From Gammaproteobacteria bacterium (GTDB taxonomy: Bacteria; Pseudomonadota; Gammaproteobacteria; Thiohalobacterales; Thiohalobacteraceae), in assembly GCA_002699185.1 (NCBI GenBank), contig PABG01000023.1:1-36394 (forward strand): a DNA stretch of 36,394 nt, written 5' to 3'. This document shows, piece by piece, positions 11,460-26,555 of this stretch. Numbering within the stretch: position 1 is the stretch's first letter; every line of letters begins with the position of its first letter. A program made the position numbers and the translations under genes. A model generated the notes under the pieces. That model saw only the letters and a program-made list of their open reading frames with translations, did no database searches and was not told the origin of the DNA.

Positions 11460-12611
11460 ATGACCGGTTACGCCGCCTGCGCCGCCAGTGACGCCAATTC
11501 CCGCGGCCGCCGCCATCCGGAGCCGCCCCCGAGCCATCGCAGCGAGTTCCAGCGCGACCGCGACCGCATCATCCACTCGGCCGCCTTCCGCCGGCTGGAA
11601 TACAAGACCCAGGTCTTCGTCAATCACGAGGGCGACCTGTTCCGCACCCGCCTGACCCATTCCATCGAAGTGTCCCAGATCGCGCGCACCATCGCCCGGG
11701 CGCTGCAGCTCAACGAGGACCTGACCGAGACCATCGCCCTGGCCCATGATCTGGGTCACACCCCCTTCGGCCATGCCGGACAGGACGCCCTCAACGCCTG
11801 CATGAAGGACCACGGCGGCTTCGAGCACAACCTGCAGTCACTGCGGGTGGTCGATGAACTGGAGGAACGCTATGCCGAGTTCCGCGGCCTGAATCTGACC
11901 TTCGAGGCGCGCGAGGGCATCCTCAAGCACTGCTCACTGCCCCAGGCCAGGCTGCTGGGCGAGATCGGCGAACGCTTCCTGAACAAACGCCAGCCCGGCC
12001 TCGAGGCCCAGCTGACCAACCTGGCCGACGAGATCGCCTACAACAGCCACGACGTCGACGACGGTCTGCGCGCCGGCCTGATCACGCTGGAGCAACTCAA
12101 CGGCATCGCCCTGTTCCGCGAGCAGTATGAAGAAGTCCGACGCCGCTACCCGCAACTGCCCGAACGACGCAGCATTCACGAGGTGGTCCGCCGCCTGATC
12201 AACTGCCAGGCCGTGGACCTGATCGAAACCAGCCGGGCCCGCCTGGACGCCGCCGCGCCGGACGATATCGAGGCGGTGCGCGCACAGCCCGAACCGCTGA
12301 TCGCCTTCAGCGAGGGCATGCGCGAGAAGAACCTGGAACTCAAACGGTTCCTGCGCAGCCAACTCTACCGGCATTATCGCGTACATCGCATGACGGCCAA
12401 GGCCACGCGCGTGATCCAGGCACTGTTCACCGCCTTTTTCGACGACGTCCGCCTGATGCCGCAGGAAGCGCAGCACGCCTCCGCCGAACTGGCCGACCGG
12501 CAGGGCGAGTCCGGCCGCGCCCGCGCCGTGGCCGACTACATCGCCGGCATGACCGACCGTTTCGCCATTGCGGAATACGAGAGGGTGTATAATCCGAAGG
12601 AGTTGACCTGA
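11460..12611 (+). CDS. Deoxyguanosinetriphosphate triphosphohydrolase-like protein (HD domain)
   Basis: HD-superfamily enzyme of 383 residues, expected to hydrolyse dNTPs to deoxynucleosides and tripolyphosphate. Metal ligands are visible as H67 (RLTHSIEV), H96-D97 ([11 protein letters not shown]) and the aspartate in [14 protein letters not shown]. The family is the shorter type-2 dGTPase-like group, not the roughly 500-residue E. coli Dgt, so real nucleotide preference is uncertain. The start is six bases after aroB with a weak GGGTGA ribosome site overlapping the aroB stop, which suggests coupling. It is followed by repeats, not by a gene. Confidence 0.9.
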   Translation: MTGYAACAASDANSRGRRHPEPPPSHRSEFQRDRDRIIHSAAFRRLEYKTQVFVNHEGDLFRTRLTHSIEVSQIARTIARALQLNEDLTETIALAHDLGHTPFGHAGQDALNACMKDHGGFEHNLQSLRVVDELEERYAEFRGLNLTFEAREGILKHCSLPQARLLGEIGERFLNKRQPGLEAQLTNLADEIAYNSHDVDDGLRAGLITLEQLNGIALFREQYEEVRRRYPQLPERRSIHEVVRRLINCQAVDLIETSRARLDAAAPDDIEAVRAQPEPLIAFSEGMREKNLELKRFLRSQLYRHYRVHRMTAKATRVIQALFTAFFDDVRLMPQEAQHASAELADRQGESGRARAVADYIAGMTDRFAIAEYERVYNPKELT

Positions 12612-12631
12612 GGTCAGCGCCTTCGGAGATG

Positions 12632-12705
12632 GTAGGTCGGGTTAGCGGAACGTAACCCGACATGCGCAGCGTCGGATTACGCCCTGCCGGGCTAATCCGA
12701 CCTAC
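12632..12705. repeat. REP-doublet (REPIN-like) palindromic element after dgt homologue
   Basis: GTAGGTCGG (12632-12640) pairs perfectly with CCGACCTAC (12697-12705). Inside are two hairpins: TCGGGTTA/TAACCCGA (12637-12644 with 12653-12660) and TCGGATTA/TAATCCGA (12672-12679 with 12693-12700). Each half reads GTAGG followed by a palindrome, the REP architecture. Structure and GTAGG heads resemble the element at 1227-1306, but the stem sequences differ. It may double as a terminator for the dGTPase gene. Confidence 0.7.
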
Positions 12706-12730
12706 GAAGCCTGGATCTTGTGTCTTATTC

Positions 12731-12999
12731 TAGGGCCTGTTAACACTAATCCAATCGTCTCTGTTGCGCCTGAAACAGCGCCAATCGAGGCGTGAGGAGC
12801 GCAGTTTGGTTATTCCAAATAAGCGACGAGCAACGATGAGTGGCGCTGTTTCAGGCGCAACCCGCAGGGCTGGGGCTGACGTTCCGCCCAGCGGCGTTAT
12901 CATTCGCTCATGTAGAGTGACTACACTTCACTCATTCTGCCTTGCTGGACGAAACATCAGCCCCAGCAGAGGCGATTGGATTAGTGTTAACAGGCCCTA
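12731..12999. mobile_element. MITE-like element with 27-bp perfect terminal inverted repeats
   Basis: The left terminus (12731-12757, beginning TAGGGCCTGTTAACACTAAT) and right terminus (12973-12999) are perfect reverse complements over 27 bp. If the outer TA on each side is the target duplication, the repeats are 25 bp. That fits TA-targeting transposases of the IS630/Tc1-mariner group, but this is inference. An internal perfect 21-bp inverted repeat is at 12763-12783 and 12841-12861, and an 11-bp one at 12869-12879 and 12957-12967. No transposase or credible reading frame fits in 269 bp, so it would be non-autonomous. Together with the REP element it fills the 395-bp gap between the dGTPase and WGR genes. 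Confidence 0.8.
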
Positions 13000-13006
13000 A
13001 TAAACC

Positions 13007-13258
13007 ATGCGCCTGTACATGCAGATACCCGCCGCCGACGGCAGCGCCCCGCGCTACTATCACCTGCACCTGCAGGAGGATCTGCTCGAGGGCTGGAACC
13101 TGGTGCGCGAATGGGGTCACCAGGGCGCCGGGGGCCGCGTGATCAAGGATCATTACCCCGATCACGACCAGGCCATGGAGGCGCTCATGCGACTGCGTGA
13201 CGAGCAGATCAGGCGCGGCTATCGGATCGTCTTCATCCAGGGACAGGAGCAGCCTTGA
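13007..13258 (+). CDS. Small WGR-domain protein
   Basis: An 83-residue protein made almost wholly of one WGR domain (named for its Trp-Gly-Arg motif). Here the motif region reads GWNLVREWGHQGAGGRVI, with a W-G-x7-G/R pattern at about residues 29-46. In larger proteins WGR domains occur in PARP enzymes and MolR-like regulators and are linked to nucleic-acid binding. The role of the stand-alone bacterial form is not known to me. The ATG at 13007 lies only seven bases past the MITE terminus, with no clear ribosome site; ATG 13019 is an alternative. The stop overlaps the TTG start of the next gene. Confidence 0.85.
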   Translation: MRLYMQIPAADGSAPRYYHLHLQEDLLEGWNLVREWGHQGAGGRVIKDHYPDHDQAMEALMRLRDEQIRRGYRIVFIQGQEQP

Positions 13259-14871
13259 ACGCGGAAGCCTCACAGCCGGATACACCGCCCGATTACGTCG
13301 CCGCACTGGACCTCGACTGCGACCCCTTCCAGGATCGCCATGAGGCGCGCTTCTTCTATGCCGACCCGGCACTGATGCAGCGCCTGGATCTGCTCCAGCA
13401 CCTGACCCGCTTCAGCGAACAGCTGCTGTATGTGCGCGCACCGGCGGGCGCCGGCAAGACCATGCTGCGGCAACAGCTGCAGCTGCGGGCCGCCGAACAC
13501 TGGCGTCTGTGCCAGCTCGACGGCGCAGCGGTGAACACACCCGCCGAACTCTATGTGCAGCTCTCGCACTGTTACCCGGATGCGGCCGCCGAGAACACCG
13601 AACACTTCGGCTCCGATCTGATCCACTACTGCCTCGGGCTGCAACAGAGCGGGCAGCTGGCCGTGCTGGTCATCGACAACGCCGAGCGCCTGCCCGCACC
13701 CGTACTCGAGGCCCTGCTGGGACTGGCCCGCTCACCCGCCGAAACCCTCAAGGCCCTGCGCATCCTGGTCTTCGCCACGCCCGAGCTCGACCCGACCCTG
13801 CAGTCGCTCAGCCTGAAAAGCCCGGGCGAGTCGCTGGTACACATCCTGGATCTGCCGCCCTTCGACGAGCAGCAGAGCGCGGCCTACCTGATGTACCAGC
13901 TGGCCATCGCCGGCTACTCCGGCGACAGCCCCTTCAGCGCCACCGAGGTGCGGGCCATGCACAAGACGGCTGGCGGCCGGCCCGGCGAACTCAACCGCCT
14001 GGCGCGCGAGACCCTGCTGGAACAGGGGCTGCAGCGCGCCACCGCCCGGCGCCCGGCCGGCCCGTCCCGGTCGCGGCGCGGACGCTGGCTGACCGGGTTC
14101 GCCCTGGCCGCCGCGGCCGGGATCGCCCTCGGCCTCTGGCAACTCGGCAGCCGCGCGCCGGCCCTGCCGGACCTGGAGGAACAGACCGTGCAGCTGCCGC
14201 CGGCCAACCCCCTCGCCGCCGGGGCTGACACCCCGGACCCGGATCCGGACCCCGCCACCCCGAGCCGGTCGGACCCGCAATCCCCATCCGAACCGCCGGA
14301 GCCGGCACAGGCACCGGCGGTCGGCGCGGCGCCGACCCTGGATACCGGGCCGTCCCCGGCGCTGCCGGCACCCCCGGCCCGGGAGACGCCGGCCGAGGCA
14401 CCCCCGTCACCCACCGCCGAACCCTCCGAACCCGACACGCCAACCCCCCCGGAGCAGGCACCGGCCGAGGCAGAGGCCCCCACTGGGCCGGCCCCCGCCC
14501 CAGCTGAGCCGGTCGCCCCATCGCAACCGCAGGCCGCTTCCGCGCCCGCCGACACCGTCACTACGCCCGCGGCACAGGCACCGGACTGGCTGGCCGACCA
14601 GCCCGCGGACCATTACACCCTGCAGTTGCTGGGCGCCCGCGACCCGGAGACGGTCGAGCGCTTCCTCGCCCGCCATGGGGATCAGGCCGAACTGCACGCC
14701 ATCCGCACCTGGCGAAAGGATGCCGCCTGGCACATCGTGGTCACGGGAAGCTACCCGGATCGCGCCGCCGCCACGACGGCCCGCGCCGCCCTGCCCGCGG
14801 CGCTGCGCCAACTCCAGCCCTGGCCGCGGCGCTTCGACCAGATCCGCGCTGAACTGCCCCCGGCCGAGTGA
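13255..14871 (+). CDS. damX: DamX-like protein: AAA ATPase domain, membrane helix, SPOR domain
   Basis: A 538-residue cell-division/envelope protein. A cytoplasmic ExeA-like ATPase region has Walker A APAGAGKT (62-69) and Walker [11 protein letters not shown] (D141). A basic patch (265-277) precedes one membrane helix (about 278-297). A long periplasmic linker rich in Pro, Ala and Glu (about 300-450) leads to a C-terminal SPOR domain (about 455-530, from [10 protein letters not shown]), which binds denuded septal glycan. Start is TTG at 13255, with AGGAG at 13245-13249, overlapping the WGR stop (TTGA); translation is probably coupled. Position before gltB matches Pseudomonas-type order. The linker has high GC and biased codons, so it produces spurious frames on both strands. 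Confidence 0.88.
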   Translation: MNAEASQPDTPPDYVAALDLDCDPFQDRHEARFFYADPALMQRLDLLQHLTRFSEQLLYVRAPAGAGKTMLRQQLQLRAAEHWRLCQLDGAAVNTPAELYVQLSHCYPDAAAENTEHFGSDLIHYCLGLQQSGQLAVLVIDNAERLPAPVLEALLGLARSPAETLKALRILVFATPELDPTLQSLSLKSPGESLVHILDLPPFDEQQSAAYLMYQLAIAGYSGDSPFSATEVRAMHKTAGGRPGELNRLARETLLEQGLQRATARRPAGPSRSRRGRWLTGFALAAAAGIALGLWQLGSRAPALPDLEEQTVQLPPANPLAAGADTPDPDPDPATPSRSDPQSPSEPPEPAQAPAVGAAPTLDTGPSPALPAPPARETPAEAPPSPTAEPSEPDTPTPPEQAPAEAEAPTGPAPAPAEPVAPSQPQAASAPADTVTTPAAQAPDWLADQPADHYTLQLLGARDPETVERFLARHGDQAELHAIRTWRKDAAWHIVVTGSYPDRAAATTARAALPAALRQLQPWPRRFDQIRAELPPAE

Positions 14872-14927
14872 GGCGCCTGCCGGGTTCCCGACGCCAGCGC
14901 CTGCGTCCATCCCTGCTCAATGTCGGT

Positions 14928-14956
14928 TTGAACCGCCTGATCGGCGGCGCTATACT
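14928..14956 (+). promoter_or_regulatory. Probable sigma70 promoter for gltBD
   Basis: TTGAAC (14928-14933, four of six) and TATACT (14951-14956, five of six) have a 17-bp spacer. The predicted transcript would carry a leader of about 160 nt before the gltB ATG. No other structure was recognised in that 251-bp gap. Confidence 0.55.
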
Positions 14957-15122
14957 TGCCGACCGCTCGGGGTTTGCCCAGGTAGCCGCACGCAATACGG
15001 GCGCAGGCAGACCCGTGTCCACGGATCCTGGCCCGCGTCGCTCGCCCCAATCCAGAGCGATGCGGGCTTGCCCCGCCGCGGTCATTCCACAGTCTTCGAA
15101 TTGGATTGAGAGAGGTTCTGAC

Positions 15123-19757
<4,635 letters not shown>

Positions 19758-19761
19758 GTCT

Positions 19762-21213
<1,452 letters not shown>

Positions 21214-21218
21214 AAATC

Positions 21219-21327
21219 TCAACGCAGAGACGCAAAGGCGCAGAGAACGCGGTGAATAATATGGTTCGTAGGTTGGGTTAACACGAATTCGCTTTGCGTC
21301 CTTTGCGTCTCCGCGCCTCTGCGTTGA
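21219..21327. repeat. ACGCAAAG-family inverted repeat upstream of hemE
   Basis: The outer arms TCAACGCAGAG (21219-21229) and CTCTGCGTTGA (21317-21327) are perfect complements. They continue inward as diverged blocks of the same CGCAAAGGCGCAGAG theme. The interior holds a solo GTAGGTTGGGTTAAC (21268-21282) that resembles half of a REP element. The repeat fills nearly all of the gltD/hemE gap, ending ten bases before the hemE ATG, so it must lie within or next to the hemE leader. Confidence 0.65.
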
Positions 21328-21337
21328 AAAGGTTTTT

Positions 21338-22402
21338 ATGTCAGAACTCAAGAACGATCGACTCATCAGGGCCCTGCTGCGCCAGCCGGTGGATGTCACG
21401 CCGGTATGGATGATGCGCCAGGCCGGACGTTACCTGCCGGAGTATCGCGCCACGCGCGAGAAGGCCGGGAATTTTCTCACCCTGTGCAAGACGCCGGAAC
21501 TTGCCTGCGAGGTCACCCTGCAGCCACTGGAACGGTTCCCGCTGGATGCCGCCATCCTGTTCTCGGACATCCTCACCGTCCCGGACGCCATGGGCCTGGG
21601 ACTGTATTTCGAGGAAGGCGAGGGTCCGCGCTTCAGCCACCCGGTGCGCGATCAGGCCGCCGTCGAGGCATTGGGCGTGCCCGATCCGGAGCAGGAACTG
21701 GGCTATGTCATGGATGCAGTGCGGCTGATCCACCGCGAGTTGGACGGCCGGGTCCCGTTGATCGGCTTCACCGGCAGTCCCTGGACCCTGGCCACCTACA
21801 TGGTGGAGGGCGGCACCAGCAAGGATTTCGCCCGCATCAAGGGCATGATGTACGACCGCCCCGACCTGATGCATCAACTGCTGGGCAAGACGGCCGATGC
21901 CGTCGCCCTCTATCTCAATGCCCAGATCCGGGCCGGCGCCCAGGCGGTGATGATCTTCGACACCTGGGGCGGCGCGCTCAGCCCCGGCTGCTACCGTGAG
22001 TTCTCGCTCGCCTACATGGCGCAGATCGTCCGCGGTCTCGAACGCAATCACAACGGCCGGACCATCCCGGTCATCCTGTTCACCAAGAACGGAGGCCAGT
22101 GGCTGGAGGCCATGGCCGAGACCGGCCCCGACGCCCTGGGCCTGGACTGGACCACCGACCTCGGCGACGCCCGCCGACGGGTGGGCCAGCATGTTGCCCT
22201 GCAGGGCAACATGGACCCGGCGGTGCTCTATGCCGCGCCTGCGCGCATCGAGGCCGAGGTCGAACGGATCCTGGCCGATTACGGCACGGGCAGCGGCCAT
22301 GTCTTCAATCTCGGCCACGGCATCCATCCCGCCATCGACCCGGAACACGCCGCCGCCATGATCGAGGCCGTGCACCGGCTCAGCCCCGCCTATCACAGCT
22401 GA
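21338..22402 (+). CDS. hemE: Uroporphyrinogen decarboxylase
   Basis: Removes four carboxyl groups from uroporphyrinogen III to give coproporphyrinogen III in haem synthesis; 354 residues, cytoplasmic homodimer. Family signatures are intact: [16 protein letters not shown] near residues 22-37 (substrate-binding arginines), the catalytic aspartate in [14 protein letters not shown], and [17 protein letters not shown]. The C-terminal FNLGHGIHP segment is also present. The start matches the usual [14 protein letters not shown] N-terminus. Ribosome site is weak (AAAAGG). Genomic position after gltD is the conserved one. Confidence 0.97.
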   Translation: MSELKNDRLIRALLRQPVDVTPVWMMRQAGRYLPEYRATREKAGNFLTLCKTPELACEVTLQPLERFPLDAAILFSDILTVPDAMGLGLYFEEGEGPRFSHPVRDQAAVEALGVPDPEQELGYVMDAVRLIHRELDGRVPLIGFTGSPWTLATYMVEGGTSKDFARIKGMMYDRPDLMHQLLGKTADAVALYLNAQIRAGAQAVMIFDTWGGALSPGCYREFSLAYMAQIVRGLERNHNGRTIPVILFTKNGGQWLEAMAETGPDALGLDWTTDLGDARRRVGQHVALQGNMDPAVLYAAPARIEAEVERILADYGTGSGHVFNLGHGIHPAIDPEHAAAMIEAVHRLSPAYHS

Positions 22403-22442
22403 CGCCCGCCTCCGTACGCAGCGACGACAACCACACAAAACA

Positions 22443-22470
22443 TGTCTGTATAAAGCCTTTTTTACAGACA
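22443..22470. promoter_or_regulatory. Palindromic site upstream of the GGDEF-EAL gene
   Basis: TGTCTGTA (22443-22450) and TACAGACA (22463-22470) are perfect complements around a 12-bp AT-rich centre. The site is 67 bp before the TTG start. The AT-rich, well-spaced dyad looks more like a regulator-binding site than a terminator, since the stem is not GC-rich. TTTACA inside the right half could serve as a -35 box, but no well-spaced -10 is clear. The regulator is unknown. Confidence 0.4.
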
Positions 22471-22536
22471 CCTGCCCGAAATACATTACAATTTGATGAC
22501 CCCAGCAGCAGAACCCACTGACAGCGGGAATCCGTT

Positions 22537-25095
22537 TTGCCCAGAACCACCACAAGCCGCTTTTCGACCTGGCTGAACCACTCCAGCCTGCGTCAGCGCT
22601 ATCTGGGCGCGGCGCTGGCCGTCTCGGCAACCATCCTGGCCGGTTCGCTGTACACCGACTATCACATCCGCCAGGCACAGGAACGCAGTACCCGCAACAT
22701 CGAGCATCGCAACCAGGTCCAGCTGGTCACCCGCTCCCTGCGCAATGCCGTCTGGGGCACGGAATACGCGCTGCAGGCCTTTATCCTCACCCCGACCGCC
22801 TGGTACCGCGAAACCGTGCAGCTGCGCATCCGCTCGGCCCTGACCACCACGGAAAAACTGCAGGAACTGGAGTGGCCGCAGCAGCAGGGGCTGGGCAGGA
22901 CACTCGACGAGATCGATCATGCCCTGCTCGAGCTCAGTTCCGCGGCCAACCGGCTGATGGATATCCGTTCCGATGTCGAGCAGCTGTTTCCGGCCGCCCG
23001 CCTGATGGACGATACCCTCGCCCCGGCCCGCACCGAATTCCTCACGGCGGTCCAATTGGCGCTGCAGGAACTGGAAAACGCCACTCCGGACCCCGGGCGG
23101 CGGGAAATCCGGGACGGATTCGAGGCCGCCCAACTCTCCTGGCTGCAGATGGTCGGCGCCTTCCGCCTGTACGTGGTACGCCAGGCCGGCATCTACAGTG
23201 ACACGGAAAAGGGGCTCAACGATGCCGCCCATGACATCAGCCTGCACCATGGCCAGGTAGTCAAAACCCTGGAACGGCTGCATCAGTTCGAGTCGCAGCC
23301 GCAGTTCTCCCTGCAGGCAGCAGAATCACTGCAGCAGATGACCCGCAGCGCCAGTGTCTGGTACCGGGCCTTCGAGCGCTTTCGCAGCCTGCGCCAGACC
23401 GGCCACTGGCGCGCCGACTTCCCCCTGATCAAGGACGAGATCCAGCCGCTGTTCGCCAGCATCTGGGACAACCTGGATCACATCGATGCCAGGGTGGAGG
23501 AAGCGGCCGTACGCGACGTCACCCACTGGAGCGCGCTGGCGCAGAACCTGCGCAACGGCATCATGCTGCTGGTTACGCTGGTGCTGATCACATTCGCCGT
23601 GGGCTACATCTTCTTCCAGCGCACCGTGCTCAGCCCCCTGTCCACACTGACCCGGGCCATGAACCAGGTCGCCCACGGCCAGTACCAGGAACGCCTTCCC
23701 GCTCCCCGCAACCGCGAGACACGCAATCTGCTCGATGCCTTCCAGCACATGCAGCACATGATCGAACAGCGCCAGAACGAACTGCGCCACCAGACCCTGC
23801 ATGACGGCCTGACCGGCCTGCCCAACCGCCTCCTGCTCAACGACCGCATGCAGCAGGCCCTGCTGATCTCGGCCCGCGACGGCAACCCCTTCTGCCTGCT
23901 GATGATGGATCTGGACCGGTTCAAGGAAATCAACGACACCCTCGGTCACCATGTCGGGGACGAGGTCCTGCGGGAGATCAGCCGCCGTCTGAACGATCTG
24001 CTGCGCCGCTCCGATACCATTGCCCGCCTCGGCGGTGACGAGTTCGCCGTCCTCCTGCCCGAGACCGGGATATCCGAGGCCCAGGCCATCGCCGGCAAGA
24101 TCGCCCAGTGTCTGGATCAAGCGATCAGCATCAACGACCAGCGGCTGCTGGTCGATACCAGCATCGGCATCGCCGCCTACCCCGATCACGGCAGTGACAT
24201 AGACACCCTGGTCAAGCGCGCCGACGTGGCCATGTATGTCGCCAAGAACAACGGCCTGACACACTCGGTCTACAGTTCCGAGCACGACCCGCACAGCGTC
24301 AGCCGGCTGGCCATGATCAGCGAGCTCCGCCACAGCTTCCAGCACGACGAACTGGAGTTGCACTATCAGCCCAAGGTCGCCATCAGTAGCGGTGAACTGG
24401 TCGGCGTGGAGGCCCTTCTGCGCTGGCCGCGCTGGAGCGATGTCAGTATCGACTACATCATCACCACCGCCGAGCAGACCGGATTGATCCGCCCACTCAC
24501 CCAGTGGGTCATTCGCCGCGCCCTGGAACAGCACCTGGCCTGGCAACGACTCAACATCAATCTGCCGATCGCCATCAACCTGTCGACCTGGAATCTGGAG
24601 CACGCCGATATCGACGCCAATATCGGGGCGCTGCTCGACGAAATGCAGGTCAACCCCGTATACCTGGAGTTGGAAATCACCGAGAACGCGATGCTCAAGA
24701 ACCCGGAGCGCGCGCAGGAGATCCTGCAGCGGCTCAGCCAGCGCGGCATCCGCCTGTCCATCGACGATTACGGCACCGGTTTCTCCTCACTCGCCTACCT
24801 CAAGCAGATGCCGGTGCGTGAGATCAAGATCGACCGCTCCTTCGTCGCGGATATGCTGGAGGACGAGAACGATGCGGTCATCGTCCGCTCCACCATCGAC
24901 CTTGCCCATAACCTGGGACTCAAGGTGGTCGCCGAGGGGGTGGAAAGCGCCGACATCTGGGATATGCTGCAGATTCTCGACTGCGATATCGCTCAGGGCT
25001 ATTACATCGCCCGTCCCATGTCCGCCGCCCGGTTCACCGACTGGCTGCGGGACCGGGCGCAGAAGCGCGCAGACACCAGACAGGACACGGCATGA
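22537..25095 (+). CDS. Membrane GGDEF-EAL protein (cyclic-di-GMP synthesis and breakdown)
   Basis: An 852-residue inner-membrane signalling protein. Membrane helices lie at about 22-40 and 341-360, enclosing a large helical periplasmic sensor region. A HAMP-like linker (about 361-415) follows. The GGDEF domain has the intact motif at 499-503 and an inhibitory I-site RxxD at 490-493. The EAL domain has E625-A626-L627, N681, E713, D743-D744, K764, E800 and Q820, so metal and catalytic residues are present. Both activities are therefore possible; which dominates cannot be told. The loop after EALLRW is about two residues shorter than usual. Start is TTG with GGGA seven bases upstream, and no longer in-frame start exists. 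Its stop overlaps the next gene (ATGA). Confidence 0.93.
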   Translation: MPRTTTSRFSTWLNHSSLRQRYLGAALAVSATILAGSLYTDYHIRQAQERSTRNIEHRNQVQLVTRSLRNAVWGTEYALQAFILTPTAWYRETVQLRIRSALTTTEKLQELEWPQQQGLGRTLDEIDHALLELSSAANRLMDIRSDVEQLFPAARLMDDTLAPARTEFLTAVQLALQELENATPDPGRREIRDGFEAAQLSWLQMVGAFRLYVVRQAGIYSDTEKGLNDAAHDISLHHGQVVKTLERLHQFESQPQFSLQAAESLQQMTRSASVWYRAFERFRSLRQTGHWRADFPLIKDEIQPLFASIWDNLDHIDARVEEAAVRDVTHWSALAQNLRNGIMLLVTLVLITFAVGYIFFQRTVLSPLSTLTRAMNQVAHGQYQERLPAPRNRETRNLLDAFQHMQHMIEQRQNELRHQTLHDGLTGLPNRLLLNDRMQQALLISARDGNPFCLLMMDLDRFKEINDTLGHHVGDEVLREISRRLNDLLRRSDTIARLGGDEFAVLLPETGISEAQAIAGKIAQCLDQAISINDQRLLVDTSIGIAAYPDHGSDIDTLVKRADVAMYVAKNNGLTHSVYSSEHDPHSVSRLAMISELRHSFQHDELELHYQPKVAISSGELVGVEALLRWPRWSDVSIDYIITTAEQTGLIRPLTQWVIRRALEQHLAWQRLNINLPIAINLSTWNLEHADIDANIGALLDEMQVNPVYLELEITENAMLKNPERAQEILQRLSQRGIRLSIDDYGTGFSSLAYLKQMPVREIKIDRSFVADMLEDENDAVIVRSTIDLAHNLGLKVVAEGVESADIWDMLQILDCDIAQGYYIARPMSAARFTDWLRDRAQKRADTRQDTA

Positions 25096-25541
25096 TGCAC
25101 TACACAGCACCCGGCAGACTCGGCATTGCACTCGCCCTCGCCCTGGCCGCTGCACCGGCAAGCGCGCGGGACGTCAACGGCAACTATGCCGTCTTCGGCA
25201 GCGGCAGCGGCGACTGCGAGGATTACCTCGACGCCCGCTATCGCGGCGGGGCGGATGAACTGTTGTACGTGGAGTGGACCGCTGGCCACCTGTCCGCCTA
25301 CAACCTGCTGCTGGACAATACCTACAACATTCTCGGCACCACCGATCCCTTCGACTTCATGGCGCGGCTCGACGCCTGGTGCCGCCAGCACCGTGACGCA
25401 GCCTTCACCGTGGCGGTGGCCAGCCAGATGGAAGATCTGTTCGACGAACGCCGCAACCTCGCCCCGCAGGAGGACAGCGGCTGGGAGAACTGGATTGAGC
25501 AGCTTGGGGGCAACAGGCAGACACAGGAAGATGCAGAGTGA
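25092..25541 (+). CDS. Small secreted protein, possibly Rap1a/HdeA-like
   Basis: A 149-residue protein with a clear signal peptide (cut after ASA, residue 25). The mature part has two cysteines, C42 and C97, likely forming a disulfide. The pattern is C-x-x-Y-L ... Y-x-E-W-x-x-G-H-L-x-A-Y-N ... L-D-x-W-C, followed by an amphipathic helix and an acidic tail. This resembles small periplasmic helical proteins of the Rap1a/HdeA type, but the match is by eye only. The ATG overlaps the stop of the GGDEF-EAL gene, so the two are made together. It may be a periplasmic partner of that protein's sensor region; this is inference. Confidence 0.75.
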   Translation: MMHYTAPGRLGIALALALAAAPASARDVNGNYAVFGSGSGDCEDYLDARYRGGADELLYVEWTAGHLSAYNLLLDNTYNILGTTDPFDFMARLDAWCRQHRDAAFTVAVASQMEDLFDERRNLAPQEDSGWENWIEQLGGNRQTQEDAE

Positions 25542-25603
25542 ACGCCCTCATCACATGAGCGGATTTCACTGCAGCCAGGTATTTTGGCACACACACCAAT
25601 ACA

Positions 25604-25633
25604 CCGTCATTCCCGCCTTCGCGGGGATGACGG
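25604..25633. repeat. Palindromic repeat CCGTCATTCCCGC, likely bidirectional terminator
   Basis: CCGTCATTCCCGC (25604-25616) pairs with GCGGGGATGACGG (25621-25633) over 13 bp with one G-T wobble, around a CTTC loop. It sits in the gap between two convergent genes, a few bases from the kinase stop codon. The sequence is a common type of dispersed bacterial palindrome. Termination is inferred from position; there is no clean T-tract. Confidence 0.6.
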
Positions 25634-25639
25634 AGTCCT

Positions 25640-26524
25640 TTAGCGCAGCTCTGCAAGCAGGCTTTTGGTCATGCGCACGGCCTGGCCGTGATAGCCACCG
25701 CCGAACAGATTGAGGTGATTGAGGACGTGATAGAGGTTGTAGAGTTGCCTGCGCACGGAATAGCCTGAATCCAGCGGCCAGGCATCCTCGTAGGCGGCGT
25801 GGAAGTCCCGCCCGAAGCCGCCGAACAACTCGGTCATGGCGAGATCGGCCTCCCTGTCTCCATAGTAGACCGCCGGATCGAAGATCACCGGCTCGCCGCT
25901 GTTCAGTACCGCATGATTGCCGCCCCAGAGATCGCCGTGGAGCAGGCTGGGCACCGGCGTGTAATCCACGAACAGGGCGGGGAAGCGCTCCATGAGTTGC
26001 GCGCCCAGCCGCTGCAGTTCACCTCCGTGACCCTTGCGCCCGGCCAATTCCAGCTGAAAGCCCAGTCGCCTGTCGCGCCAGAAGGCGATCCAGTCACTGT
26101 CCTGCGGCGTGTTGATCTGCGGCGTGGAACCGATGGTGTTGTCGCGATGCCAGCCGAAGGCATCCCGGGTGACGCGGTGCATCCGTGCCAACTGCTCCCC
26201 CAGCCGCCCCGCAGCCCCGCTGCCGTGGCCGAATTCCAGATAGTCCATGACCAGATAGCAGTGGCCCCCGGCCACGCCCCAGCACACCGGCGCCGGCGCC
26301 CGCACCGAGTCGCTGGCGACAATCTCGTTCAGGCCCTCGGCCTCGGCCTCGAACATATCGGCCAGTTCGGCGCGATTGGTCTTGACGAAGAAGGCGCGGC
26401 CGTCGCCCTCCACCCGGAAGGCCTGGCTGATGCAGCCGCCGCCGACGCCCCGGCCGGCGTCTTCGCCGACGTCCACGCCGGTGTGTTCACGGATATCGGA
26501 CTGGATCTGCTGCCACAGGGTCAT
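25640..26524 (-). CDS. Fructosamine/ketosamine-3-kinase family protein
   Basis: A 294-residue cytoplasmic kinase expected to phosphorylate sugars attached to protein lysines (ketosamines), so that the adduct falls off. This is a protein-deglycation repair function. Visible motifs are the ATP lysine K48 in AFFVKTN, the catalytic loop LLHGDLWGGN (about 195-203) and the metal-binding aspartate D216 in VIFDPAVYYGDREADLAM. Length and order match bacterial fructosamine kinases such as YniA. Some members have other small substrates, so the exact target is open. No good ribosome site precedes the ATG. It stands alone on the minus strand, convergent with the secreted-protein gene. Confidence 0.92.
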   Translation of the reverse strand: MTLWQQIQSDIREHTGVDVGEDAGRGVGGGCISQAFRVEGDGRAFFVKTNRAELADMFEAEAEGLNEIVASDSVRAPAPVCWGVAGGHCYLVMDYLEFGHGSGAAGRLGEQLARMHRVTRDAFGWHRDNTIGSTPQINTPQDSDWIAFWRDRRLGFQLELAGRKGHGGELQRLGAQLMERFPALFVDYTPVPSLLHGDLWGGNHAVLNSGEPVIFDPAVYYGDREADLAMTELFGGFGRDFHAAYEDAWPLDSGYSVRRQLYNLYHVLNHLNLFGGGYHGQAVRMTKSLLAELR

Positions 26525-26555
26525 GGGATTGAATGCGGGTCGTGGGTGAGCGACG

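Noticed and set aside
12764-13000. Short open frame inside the MITE-like element
   Set aside because: It is 78 codons made largely of inverted-repeat sequence, with no ribosome site and no recognisable transposase motif.
12976-13003. Outward promoter at the right MITE end (TTGGAT-16 bp-TAATAA)
   Set aside because: Only three of six bases match in each box, and the start of transcription would fall inside the WGR coding region.
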